Source: an uncultured Myxococcales bacterium (GTDB lineage: Bacteria > Myxococcota_A > UBA9042). From it: 63,318 nt of DNA. This document shows positions 17,308-25,540 of the stretch, one piece after another. Where the stretch lies: positions 1 through 63,318 of the forward strand of contig CAISBR010000058.1 of the NCBI GenBank assembly GCA_903883645.1. Reading direction: 5' to 3'. The notes beneath the pieces are model-generated. The model was not told where the DNA came from. It did not search any database and was given only the letters and a program-made list of their open reading frames with translations. Position 1 is the stretch's first letter; each line of letters opens with the position of its first letter. The translations under genes and the position numbers were made by a program.

Positions 17308-18441
17308 ATGACCAACGAGAGCGCCCCGTTTGTCAGCGGCACCCAGCTGCAGCCCCATGTTTTGGAAGGACCCTTGCTCGGTCTGGCCGGTCGCGATGCC
17401 CCGCTGGCGGCGAGAGAGAGGGTGGCGCGCGCTGCCTTGGCGGCTCCGCCCGACGTGCTGGTGCCGGCGCTGCTGTACCTGACGCAAGATCTGGAGCCCG
17501 AGATCCGCAAGACGGCCAAAGAGTCGCTGGCCGCCATGCCCATCGCGGTGCTGGGTCCAGTGCTGGCGGGCATGAAAGAGCCTGCCCTGTTCGACGCGGC
17601 GGCGCGGGCGCTGGTGCGGGTGCCCAAGGCGGCGCGGGCCCTGGCGCTCAACGCGGGCTGCGCGGACGACACGTTGCGCTGGTTGGCCACCGCGGCCGAC
17701 GCCGATACCGTGCAGGCCATCGGTCGTAACCACGTGCGTGCGTTGCGGTATCCGGCGATTATCGAGGCGATTTACCTAAATCCGCTGGCGCCGCAAAGCT
17801 TGGTGCACGACCTATTTGACCTGGCCGTGCGCGCGGGCACCAACCTAGACCACGTGCCAGGCTTTCGCGAGACCAAGGCGATGCTGCTGGGCGAAGAGCC
17901 CGCTGACGACGAAAAAGGGCTGTCGGACGCGGAGTTCGCCTCGGCAATTCTAATGGCGATTGGCCAGGGCGAGCGGGCCACGCAAAAAGTTGAGGTGGCT
18001 GAGGGCGCGGTTGCCGAAAAGGAGGCCGGCAGCCTGGCGGCGCTGCTGTCGAAGATGAGCGTGGCGCAAAAGATTCGGATCGCCATGGTGGGCGACGCAT
18101 CGACACGTAAGTTGCTGATTCGCGACCCGAAAAAGATGGTGGCGTATGCCGTGCTCAAGTCGCCGCGGCTGACCGAGAGCGAGATCACGGCATTTGCGGC
18201 CAACAAGGCGCTGAGCGAAGACATCTTGGCGTCGATCGCCCGCAATCGGCAGTGGACCAAGGACTACGCGACACGGAAGGCCCTGGTTTTTAATCCAAAA
18301 ACCCCGCTGTCCTTGAGTATGCAGTTCTTGCGCACGCTGACGCAGAAAGACATGAAAGACTGCTCGGGGTCGCGCGATGTGAACCCCAATGTGGCCCGCA
18401 CCGCCAAGCGCATCCTGACGGAGCTCAACGAGCGCAAGTAG
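17308..18441 (+). CDS. HEAT-like helical repeat protein of a type seen in Deltaproteobacteria/Myxococcota
   Basis: 377 residues, all helical, no signal peptide. The first part shows HEAT-like pairs (EIRKTAKESLAAMPIAVLGPVL). The last 130 residues carry a strongly patterned segment: MSVAQKIRIAMVGDASTRKL, LLIRDPKKMVAYAVLKSPRL, ITAFAANKALSEDILASIA, then RQWTKDYATRKALVFNPKTP. I recall near-identical wording in many deltaproteobacterial proteins of unknown function, where each line is one leucine-rich helical repeat. It is probably a cytoplasmic protein-binding scaffold. Its stop codon directly abuts the stop of the convergent M16 gene, leaving no room for a terminator. Confidence 0.75.
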   Translation: MTNESAPFVSGTQLQPHVLEGPLLGLAGRDAPLAARERVARAALAAPPDVLVPALLYLTQDLEPEIRKTAKESLAAMPIAVLGPVLAGMKEPALFDAAARALVRVPKAARALALNAGCADDTLRWLATAADADTVQAIGRNHVRALRYPAIIEAIYLNPLAPQSLVHDLFDLAVRAGTNLDHVPGFRETKAMLLGEEPADDEKGLSDAEFASAILMAIGQGERATQKVEVAEGAVAEKEAGSLAALLSKMSVAQKIRIAMVGDASTRKLLIRDPKKMVAYAVLKSPRLTESEITAFAANKALSEDILASIARNRQWTKDYATRKALVFNPKTPLSLSMQFLRTLTQKDMKDCSGSRDVNPNVARTAKRILTELNERK

Positions 18442-19920
18442 TTACTTGGCGAGCGCAGGCAATGGCTTGCCGTCTGTATCGAGCCGATGCACCACTTGGC
18501 CTGCCAGCGGACCAGAGCTTATAAGTGCTTCAATTTGCGGCGTAATTTTCTTAAAGTCGCCCACAATTAGCACCACCGCCGCATCGACATCGAGGTGATC
18601 GCGGGCCGCCTTTTGCAGCGCCGCCAGGTCCACCGCCTGCACCCGCGCCGCATAGCCGTCGTACCAGTTGAGCGGAAGACCGTAGTACTGCAGTGTTTGC
18701 AGGGTGTTGGCAATCGACTTGCCTGTCGACCAGCGCGCCGGCAGCTCCAAAATGTCGCCCTCTTTTTCGCGGGCGAGCTCGTCAAGCGTCACGGGCGAGG
18801 CACGAATCGTGTTGATCTCGCTAACCATTTCGCTAACCGACGGGCCACTCGCATCGACGCGCACCGCGGCGGTTAGACTGAGCAAGCTGCCATCGCGGCG
18901 GTACTGAAAACTGCCGCCAGCGCCATAGGTCCAACCGTGTTTTTCGCGTAAATTCATGTTAATGCGACTCGTAAAGCCCGTAGCCAACACCCCCATCATC
19001 AGCGTGGTAGCCTCGTAGTCGGTGGCCGTGCGCTCGGGCCCCGGGGCCATGATGTGCAGCAAAGTCTGCTCGGCGCCTGGCAGATCGACCGCAAACACCC
19101 GACCCGCCGGCGGCAGCGGCTTGCCAAGTGGCGCGAGCTTAGGGGCCGGCGTCTTCCACTCGCCAAAGCGCGCAAGCCAGGCCTTCTCGAGCGCCGGGCG
19201 CGTCACATCGCCCACCACGTAAAGGTGCGCGCCCTCGGGCGAAAGCGCCGCGTCGTGCTGGGTGCAACCGGCCACATCCAGCGCGGACAAGCTCGCCTCG
19301 GTCGCCAGCCGACCCCAGGCCTGCGCGCCATAGGCCACCGGCCCCGCCACGCGCCGCGCCACCAGGGCCGGATTGGCCTGTGTCTGCAGCAGAGCCGCCT
19401 TGCGTCGCGCCACCGCGTTCGCCAAGTGCCGCGGCCCCAGCGACGGGTGCAGCAGCAAGTCGGCAAAAAGATCCAAGCTTGGCAAGAAGTTGCGCGACAG
19501 CACCGCCATGTTTAGGCCCTGCTGCTCCACGCCCGTCCAGGCATCGATGGCGACCGCCAAGTCGGCCTTCTTGTCCGAAATTTCGTCGAGGTTGAGCTTG
19601 GCCGCGCCCGCTTCGAGCAGCTCCATGCACAAACTGGCCTGCCCTTCGCGACCCGGCGGATCCCAAGCCGAGCCACCCGCCAGCAGCAACTGCAGCGAAA
19701 TCGTTGGCAGATCGTGGCGCTCGATCAGCAGCACCTCCATCGCGCCCAGGCGAAACACTTGCGGCACTGGCGTCGCGACCGACTTGGCTGGCAGAGGAGT
19801 GGGCGCAACCGCCCGCCACGCTTCGGGATCGGCCTGTGGCTCGGCCGCAGATGCCGCTGGCGCCACCAGCGAGCACAGCAACAGAACTAGCTGACTTAGG
19901 TGCAGAATTCGCCGCATCAT
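18442..19920 (-). CDS. M16-family peptidase-like protein lacking the zinc site (inactive subunit)
   Basis: 492 residues with a signal peptide (LVLLLCSLVAPAASA). The fold markers of M16 peptidases are present (DLPTISLQLLLAGGSAWDPP, then AGQASLCMEL type helix, and MNLREKHGWTYGAGGSF in the second half), but the zinc-binding HxxEH is replaced by LCMEL, so the protein cannot bind zinc in the usual way. Its ATG overlaps the stop of the upstream active M16 gene in an ATGA arrangement. In bacteria such tandem M16 genes often encode an active and an inactive subunit that form one clam-shell chamber; that is the likely role here, in the periplasm. The RxxxxY-type substrate motif (GWTYGAGG region) appears to be kept. 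Confidence 0.88.
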   Translation of the reverse strand: MMRRILHLSQLVLLLCSLVAPAASAAEPQADPEAWRAVAPTPLPAKSVATPVPQVFRLGAMEVLLIERHDLPTISLQLLLAGGSAWDPPGREGQASLCMELLEAGAAKLNLDEISDKKADLAVAIDAWTGVEQQGLNMAVLSRNFLPSLDLFADLLLHPSLGPRHLANAVARRKAALLQTQANPALVARRVAGPVAYGAQAWGRLATEASLSALDVAGCTQHDAALSPEGAHLYVVGDVTRPALEKAWLARFGEWKTPAPKLAPLGKPLPPAGRVFAVDLPGAEQTLLHIMAPGPERTATDYEATTLMMGVLATGFTSRINMNLREKHGWTYGAGGSFQYRRDGSLLSLTAAVRVDASGPSVSEMVSEINTIRASPVTLDELAREKEGDILELPARWSTGKSIANTLQTLQYYGLPLNWYDGYAARVQAVDLAALQKAARDHLDVDAAVVLIVGDFKKITPQIEALISSGPLAGQVVHRLDTDGKPLPALAK

Positions 19921-21284
19921 GGCACACCCCCGAGCGCGCTCTGCTGGGGCACGGTAAACACCGTCACGCGCCGCTGCGGGTCGAGCACGCGCGCCACCAC
20001 CGCCGCAACCGACTGAGGCGTAGCATTGCGATAGCGCAGCATATCTTCGGCAATCGCCTCGGTCTTGCCCAGGTAGTGGCGGTAGGCCTGCAGCAGCTCG
20101 CAGCGCGCGGTCAGCTCTTCAAGGCCCCACACCATGTGGCTTTCGGCCGACAGCACCGCCCGCTTCAGCTCTTGCTCGCTCGGCGGCTCTTTGCGCAACC
20201 GCTGAAGTTCATAATCGATCTCCGCCATGACGTCGCTGCGCACCACGCCGGGCCGCAGATCGATCACCAGATGAAATTCGGAGCTATCCTGCAAACTAAC
20301 CTGGTACGCGTGCACGCTCTGCGCCACATGCTCGTGCGCCACCAGCCGCTTGTTGAGCCGGCCCGAGCCGTTCAGCCCCAGAATCGCCGCCGCCAAGTCG
20401 AGCTCCGCGTCGCCCGCCTGGTACAGCGCCGGCGAGTGCCACGCCATGTGAATGCGCTCGAGCCGGGCCAGCGGGTCCACAAGTGTTTGTTGTTGCGGAG
20501 CAAGCAGTTGCGGGGTGTTCAGCGGCTTGTGCTGCGGCGCCGCCACCTTGGGCAGCGTACCGAACCACTTCTGCACCGCGGCCTTGGCCTCGCCCACCTC
20601 AAAGTCGCCCGCCAGACACAGCGTCGCATTGCTGGGCGCGTACCACTGCCTAAAAAAGGCTTGAACATCGGCAAGGCTCGCCGCCTGCAGGTCCTCGTGC
20701 CGGCCAATCGTCAAGAAGCGCCGCGGATGCCCCTCGGGATACAAAAGCTGGGCAAGTGCAAAACTTTCGCCGCCATACGGCACGTTGTCGTGGCGCTGCC
20801 GCCGCTCGTTGCGCACCACCTCGCGCTGATTGTCGAGCGACTTCTGGTTCAGTGTATCGAGCAGCCAGCCCATGCGGTCCGACTCGAGCCACAGCGCCGT
20901 GTCGAGCTGATGGCTGGGCACCTGCTCGTGGTAGTTGGTGCGGTCCGTACTGGTCGTGCCGTTGATGTCGCTCGCGCCGGCCTTCTTTAAGACAGCAAAG
21001 TGGGCATCCTCGCCAATGTGCTTGGCGCCCTGGAACATCATGTGCTCAAACAGGTGGGCAAACCCAGACTTACCAGGCACCTCGTCACTCGAGCCCACGT
21101 GGTACCAGATGTCGACCGCCACCAGCGGCACACTGCGGTCGGACACCAGCACCACTTCGAGCCCGGACGGCAGCGTAAAGACTTCGTGTGGAATTCTAGG
21201 CATATCCGCGGCGTGCGCGACAGCACTTGCCAGCCACCAGCCCGCACAGATCGCCGCAACTACAGCATGAGCCAGCCCTTTCAT
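19917..21284 (-). CDS. Exported M16-family zinc metallopeptidase (active subunit)
   Basis: 455 residues with a signal peptide ending near VAHA. The inverted zinc motif HLFEH (about residues 74-78) is followed some 75 residues later by the third ligand in NQREVVRNERRQR, the classical M16 layout (HxxEH-x74-76-E). GFAHLFEHMMFQGAKH and TSTDRTNYHEQVP are typical. Later, HMAWHSPALYQAGDAELDLA belongs to the second half-domain. The ATG at 21284 has GAGG five bases upstream; an alternative ATG at 21299 is possible. It overlaps the inactive M16 gene by four bases, so the two are made together. It probably degrades short peptides in the periplasm; the natural substrate is not known. Confidence 0.92.
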   Translation of the reverse strand: MKGLAHAVVAAICAGWWLASAVAHAADMPRIPHEVFTLPSGLEVVLVSDRSVPLVAVDIWYHVGSSDEVPGKSGFAHLFEHMMFQGAKHIGEDAHFAVLKKAGASDINGTTSTDRTNYHEQVPSHQLDTALWLESDRMGWLLDTLNQKSLDNQREVVRNERRQRHDNVPYGGESFALAQLLYPEGHPRRFLTIGRHEDLQAASLADVQAFFRQWYAPSNATLCLAGDFEVGEAKAAVQKWFGTLPKVAAPQHKPLNTPQLLAPQQQTLVDPLARLERIHMAWHSPALYQAGDAELDLAAAILGLNGSGRLNKRLVAHEHVAQSVHAYQVSLQDSSEFHLVIDLRPGVVRSDVMAEIDYELQRLRKEPPSEQELKRAVLSAESHMVWGLEELTARCELLQAYRHYLGKTEAIAEDMLRYRNATPQSVAAVVARVLDPQRRVTVFTVPQQSALGGVP

Positions 21285-21422
21285 GCGCACCTCGTTCATG
21301 CCCGCAGTCTGGCGCAGAACCGCCGCACAGGGAAGCGGGGGGCCACGCCGCAGTTGCGGCCCTCGGCCGATGTGGGCACGATGGCTGCGCGTGCGACCCC
21401 TTTGGTGGCGGCAAGGATACCG

Positions 21423-23246
21423 ATGCGCAAGCTGTTGTTGGCTGGGCCCGTGCTGCTGCTGGGCTCGCTGTGGGCGGCGCCGCTGCTGGCGATGACCTTG
21501 GCGGTCGGCTACTTCGATAATCGCTCGGGGCAAGACCAGTGGCAGCCGCTCAGCAAGGGCCTGGCCGACATGCTGATTACCGATCTGGCGGCGACCGGCG
21601 GCGTCACGGTGGTCGAACGCGACCGCTTGCAGGCCGTGCTTGGCGAGATTCAGCTGGGCAAGGGCAAGTTTATCGACCCCAGCACCGCGCAAAAACTGGG
21701 CAAGGGCCTGGGCGCGAGCCATGTACTGATCGGCAGTTTCGCGGTGTCGGGCACTAAGGTTCGCATCGACGCGCGGGCTATCGAGGTCGCCACCGGCGCG
21801 GTGCGCGTTACGGCCGAGCATACGGGGCCTAGCGACGATGTTTTTGCGGTCGAGACCAAGCTCGCCGAGAAACTTCGCGATGGTCTGGCCCTTAAGCGCC
21901 AAGGCGAGGCCCACCCGACCAAGGTTTCGGCAGACGATCTGCGCACCTATGGCCAGGGGCTAGAGGCGCTCGACGAGGGTCGGGTCGACGAGGCCCGTCG
22001 CATCCTGGGTGCACTGGCCCTGCAGCGGCCCGATTTTTCGCAGGTGCAGCGCGGACTGGATCAGCTCGCGAAGAAGATCAAGGCGCTGCTCGAACAGTCC
22101 AAGTATGCACCCGAAAAGATTGTGGCCCTGGCCGGGCAGCTCGAGGACGGCAAGCTAGAGGCCTGTGGTCCGCTGCTGACCGAGCTGATGCAACTGCAAG
22201 CGGCCGCCAGTCGCGCCACCATGAAGATCTTGACGCCCGATGGCACGCCCAAGACCGAGGTCGCTAAGCCGTTGGCGGCGTTTTATGCCGTGACTGCGCT
22301 CCTTCTCGATCGGCCGCCGCTCGCGCAGCCCATTTGCCCGGGTAGCCAAGCTCCGGCGGGCACGGCGCTCGCGCTTTTCTTGATGACGATCAACCTGCCC
22401 GCGCAACAGGTGATGGACTGCCACCCCGATCGCCTGGCGCTGCTGCCCAATGCCAAGGTGCGCGCCGACCAGTGCCAGCGCATGGTGGGGCGCATCCCCG
22501 ATCTGAGCGACGCGCAAGGCAAAGTGCTTGTGGCTACAGGCGATTACCCGGCGCTGATGGTGCAGCTGGGGCAAGTGTTGGTCGAGCGCTTCCCGGCCAG
22601 TCCGTATCTGCAGGCCGTGCTGCCCATGATCAGTAACTACGTTGAATTTATGCGGGTTACTACCCTGAGCGGGGTCGACAAGCAGACGGCGCAGGCCAAG
22701 ACCATGGTGGCCAATGCGCGCCAGTACGTGCTGCAGCGCACCGCCTATGGCGACCTGTACTTAGCGACCGTGATGGTGCCGCTCGATCCGCGAATTCAGC
22801 AGAGCCAGCCGGGCGTGCAAGGCATGGCGAGTCTTGGCATTGGCGAGGGCGAGCTGGCACAAGGGCTGGGGCAAATCGAGCTATCTACCGATGGCGGCAA
22901 GATGTTTGGCCACCACTGGCCGCTCAAAACCGAGCCGCCGGGCTACGCGGTGCCGAGCACGGGGATGACGGCCGAGGCCAAGGGTCAGCAGCTGGTGGGG
23001 CCAATCGAGCGCCGCCCACAGGCCGGTGCCGCGCCCGAGATCGAATTCGCCGCCAAGTGGTACCAACGGGCATTTTGGCTCGGCGCACCGTGGACCGAAG
23101 CGGCTATGCCTGGGCTGATGTTTCGCCTAGTGGGGCTCGATGGCAGTGAGCTCGCCCGTTGCCCGGTGCAAGTCGACGCGGAGACCAGCGCGCGCACAGC
23201 AGGTAAGTGGCTGTATGCTAAGGTAATGTGCAAGTCACCGCCATAG
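21423..23246 (+). CDS. CsgG-domain exported protein with long C-terminal extension
   Basis: 607 residues. A signal peptide (LLLAGPVLLLGSLWAAPLLA) precedes a domain with TLAVGYFDNRSG, GLADMLITDLA, VTVVERDRLQAVLGEIQLG and ASHVLIGSFAVSG, the pattern of the CsgG family. In the curli system CsgG is the outer-membrane secretion pore, but many relatives are periplasmic lipoproteins or scaffolds that use the same fold for binding. No lipobox Cys is visible, and no csgA, csgE or csgF gene is near. The 400 residues that follow are mostly unassigned, with Ala/Leu/Gln-rich helices and then a beta-rich end. AAGGA precedes the ATG. The starts of this and the divergent M16 gene are about 140 bases apart. 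Confidence 0.75.
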   Translation: MRKLLLAGPVLLLGSLWAAPLLAMTLAVGYFDNRSGQDQWQPLSKGLADMLITDLAATGGVTVVERDRLQAVLGEIQLGKGKFIDPSTAQKLGKGLGASHVLIGSFAVSGTKVRIDARAIEVATGAVRVTAEHTGPSDDVFAVETKLAEKLRDGLALKRQGEAHPTKVSADDLRTYGQGLEALDEGRVDEARRILGALALQRPDFSQVQRGLDQLAKKIKALLEQSKYAPEKIVALAGQLEDGKLEACGPLLTELMQLQAAASRATMKILTPDGTPKTEVAKPLAAFYAVTALLLDRPPLAQPICPGSQAPAGTALALFLMTINLPAQQVMDCHPDRLALLPNAKVRADQCQRMVGRIPDLSDAQGKVLVATGDYPALMVQLGQVLVERFPASPYLQAVLPMISNYVEFMRVTTLSGVDKQTAQAKTMVANARQYVLQRTAYGDLYLATVMVPLDPRIQQSQPGVQGMASLGIGEGELAQGLGQIELSTDGGKMFGHHWPLKTEPPGYAVPSTGMTAEAKGQQLVGPIERRPQAGAAPEIEFAAKWYQRAFWLGAPWTEAAMPGLMFRLVGLDGSELARCPVQVDAETSARTAGKWLYAKVMCKSPP

Positions 23247-23264
23247 CAGTGCCGGGCCAAAAGG

Positions 23265-23909
23265 CTAGACGGAGCGGTCGCCCTTGTTCTCGCGGCCATC
23301 GATGGTCGACAGCACTTTTTCGATCGCCGCGGCGGCCTGGGCAATGTTCTCTTCGTCGCCGCCCAGCCAGATGCGACCAAAGGCGCCAAAGGTAATCATC
23401 TCTAATACTTTGATATTCGCGGCTTTCTCGGCCTCGTTGGTGGCGAGAAGCGCGTAGCCGGCGGGGTGCACCTCTACGGTCAGCATGGTCTGGCCTTCTA
23501 GGATCATGTCGCCGTGGCGCATCCGGTTGATCAGCATGGTGTGATAACCCTGGATGCCCGTGATGGTTTGCGAGGTCATCAACCGCGGCTTCATCCGCTC
23601 TTGGGCGGTGATGCCGTAGTGGTCGAGCACCGCATCGGCGGCAGCGCGCACCTGGCCCTGGTCGCTGCTGTGCACCTCGAGCATGCCAAAAGCGCGCTCG
23701 ACGATCTGCATGCCCGGGATCACGTTGGTTTGTTTCAGAACGGCGTCGGTCACATTGTTAATCGACATGCCGGGCGCCACTTCGACGAGCAGCGCGGCCT
23801 GGCCTTCGAGCGGCATGAAACCGCGGGCGATGGTCGCCACAAAGCTAGCCGTCTGCGGCTGCAGCACATCGATCAGGGTGAAGGTGCGAAGTTCGATGCC
23901 GGCAGCCAT
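23265..23909 (-). CDS. Tandem BMC-domain-like (bacterial microcompartment shell-type) protein
   Basis: 214 residues with an internal duplication of about 100 residues. Each half starts with a strand-rich segment and ends in the helix-strand pattern of the BMC fold; the second half contains NEAEKAANIKVLEMITFGAF and GRIWLGGDEENIAQAAAAIE, close to the AAxxAxKAANV...G...RGDxxAVxxA pattern of shell hexamers. The first half has GFMPLEGQAALLVEVAPGMS and ERAFGMLEVHSSDQGQVRAA. Tandem BMC proteins form pseudohexameric trimers in shells of carboxysome-like organelles. No other shell, encapsulated enzyme or vertex gene is in the window, so it is an orphan and may act outside a shell. I judge the fold from pattern memory. 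GGGGGA precedes the ATG. Confidence 0.7.
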   Translation of the reverse strand: MAAGIELRTFTLIDVLQPQTASFVATIARGFMPLEGQAALLVEVAPGMSINNVTDAVLKQTNVIPGMQIVERAFGMLEVHSSDQGQVRAAADAVLDHYGITAQERMKPRLMTSQTITGIQGYHTMLINRMRHGDMILEGQTMLTVEVHPAGYALLATNEAEKAANIKVLEMITFGAFGRIWLGGDEENIAQAAAAIEKVLSTIDGRENKGDRSV

Positions 23910-24014
23910 GGCGTTCCCCCGCGCAAGTGCGCTCGCGCAGCGTTGTAGTCTAGCGCGCCAAAGCCGTCAAACCGGTTGCGCGTACGGCCCACCTTTTATC
24001 TGAGTTTCAGAGGA

Positions 24015-24623
24015 TTATGGACAGCCGCTCAGCTTTTCGATCTGCGCCCGCGGCACGAACTCGCCCAAGCGCTGCCCGGCGATGGCGGTGACCGGCAAAG
24101 CCGTCTGGCCCAGCAGCTTGCACTCGTCGGGCGTGGCGCTGCAGTCGACCAAAACCCCGCGCCCAAAGGGGCCGAATTCGTCGAGCTGCTTGGCCGTACC
24201 CGGCTGGCGCGGATCGCCGTAGACCCGCACGCCCTTGGCGCGAGCACAGCTAACAAGCCGTTGATCTGTTTGAATTTGCTGGGCCCGCTCGGCCACATTC
24301 CAGGCCAGTGGAAAGGCGAGCTTGCCGTCGAGACTGAGCCACACCGTCAGCGGCTTGCCGTCGATATGGCCGTGCTGGCGAAACGTGGCGTGCAACAGGC
24401 CAGATTCTGCACTAATATCAACAATATCGACCCCGCCGAGCACCGGACCATACAGCTGCTCGACCGTTTGGCGGGCGCGCTTGTCGGTGGCAGCATCGAG
24501 CCCCAGCGGCAACGTCTGGGCCACGGCCGGCGGGCTCGCGGGCTTCGGCGCTTGGCTGGGCTGCGGCGTGTTGGGGGTGCACGCGACAAGAAGCGACAAA
24601 AAAATCAGATTCTTTACCAGCAC
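24015..24623 (-). CDS. Lipoprotein with DsbC-like N-domain and thioredoxin-like C-domain lacking CxxC
   Basis: About 202 residues from a GTG at 24623. The N-terminus is a lipoprotein signal (LIFLSLLVAC, lipobox Cys), then a Pro/Ala linker. The next 70 residues (VEQLYGPVLGGVDIVDISAE, HIDGKPLTVWLSLDGKLAF) resemble the DsbC dimerisation domain. The rest (VRVYGDPRQPGTAKQLDEFG, LVDCSATPDECKLLGQTALP, VTAIAGQR) resembles the second half of a thioredoxin fold, with the conserved cis-Pro in ALPVT, but without the active-site CxxC, so it is probably not a standard oxidoreductase. It follows panC by 41 bases on the same strand, so it may ride on the panB-panC transcript. No RNA-based evidence is visible. 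Confidence 0.6.
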   Translation of the reverse strand: MLVKNLIFLSLLVACTPNTPQPSQAPKPASPPAVAQTLPLGLDAATDKRARQTVEQLYGPVLGGVDIVDISAESGLLHATFRQHGHIDGKPLTVWLSLDGKLAFPLAWNVAERAQQIQTDQRLVSCARAKGVRVYGDPRQPGTAKQLDEFGPFGRGVLVDCSATPDECKLLGQTALPVTAIAGQRLGEFVPRAQIEKLSGCP

Positions 24624-24664
24624 AAGAAGACCGCCATTGCGTTGCTCAAGCTTGAGTATAGGCC

Positions 24665-25522
24665 CTACGTCGCGACCTCGCGCACCGGCAGCGCCCAATT
24701 GTCGATGAGCCGCGTGGCCCCAAAGCGCGCCGCCACCAAGGCACGACCCGCCACACTAAAATCTGCAAGCGGTTCAAGGGTCTCGGCCTGCACCAGCGCC
24801 ACGTACTCGGTCTGGCCACCCGCCGCATCGATCGCCGCGGTCAGCTGCGCCTGCAGCTCGGCCACACTGCGCTGGCTCGCCTGCACCTGCTGCTGCAACT
24901 GCTGCAAACCCCTAGAAATCACCAGACATTGCTGGCGACTCTGCACCGATAAGTACACATTGCGCGAGCTCATCGCCAAGCCGTCGGCCTCGCGGACAAT
25001 CGGCGCGCCCACAACCTGCGCGGGGTGGTCAAGATCGCGACACATCTGGCGAATCACTTGCAATTGCTGCCAATCCTTCTCGCCAAACACCGCCACGTCG
25101 GCCGCGGTCTGGTTCAAAAGCTTGAGCACCACCGTAGCCACGCCGCGAAAATGCCCGGGCCGGCTCGCACCACACCAGCGCTGCGCCACCTGCTCGACCT
25201 CGACGTGGGTCTGAAAGCCCGCGGGGTACATCGCCGCCGGCTCGGGATGGTACACGGCATCGACGCCGCGGACCTCGCACAGCGCGCAATCGGTCGGAAA
25301 CTGCCTGGGATAACGGCCAAAATCCTCGTTCGGCCCAAATTGCAGCGGATTGACAAAAATCGTCACTAGCACCACATCGGCGTGTTGACGACCAAGATCA
25401 GTTAGTTGCAAATGACCATCGTGCAGGGCGCCCATGGTCGGCACCACGGCAATCCGCCGGCCAGCGCCGTGCTGGGCAAGCTGCCACTGCCGCAGTTCTT
25501 CAGGAGTTTCTAAGACTTGCAT
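24665..25522 (-). CDS. panC: Pantothenate synthetase
   Basis: 285 residues, full length. PanC joins pantoate and beta-alanine with ATP to give pantothenate. The nucleotidylyltransferase HxGH motif is in VVPTMGALHDGHLQL, VTIFVNPLQFGPNEDF follows, FGEKDWQQLQVI is a conserved block, and MSSRNVYLS is the KMSKS-like loop. It follows panB by 18 bases, an ordinary operon spacing. Its substrate pantoate comes from the panB product (ketopantoate) after reduction by PanE/IlvC, which are not seen here. Confidence 0.96.
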   Translation of the reverse strand: MQVLETPEELRQWQLAQHGAGRRIAVVPTMGALHDGHLQLTDLGRQHADVVLVTIFVNPLQFGPNEDFGRYPRQFPTDCALCEVRGVDAVYHPEPAAMYPAGFQTHVEVEQVAQRWCGASRPGHFRGVATVVLKLLNQTAADVAVFGEKDWQQLQVIRQMCRDLDHPAQVVGAPIVREADGLAMSSRNVYLSVQSRQQCLVISRGLQQLQQQVQASQRSVAELQAQLTAAIDAAGGQTEYVALVQAETLEPLADFSVAGRALVAARFGATRLIDNWALPVREVAT

Positions 25523-25540
25523 AAACGCTCTGGGCGACCG

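Noticed and set aside
21423..23246. Curli secretion system
   Set aside because: Only a CsgG-type domain is present, without curlin subunits or CsgE/CsgF, so it is not called a curli locus.
23265..24623. Microcompartment operon
   Set aside because: Only one BMC-like protein is present, and the neighbouring genes are envelope and pantothenate genes.
23976..25214. Plus-strand frame opposite the lipoprotein and panC
   Set aside because: Overlaps two recognised genes on the other strand and shows no domain.
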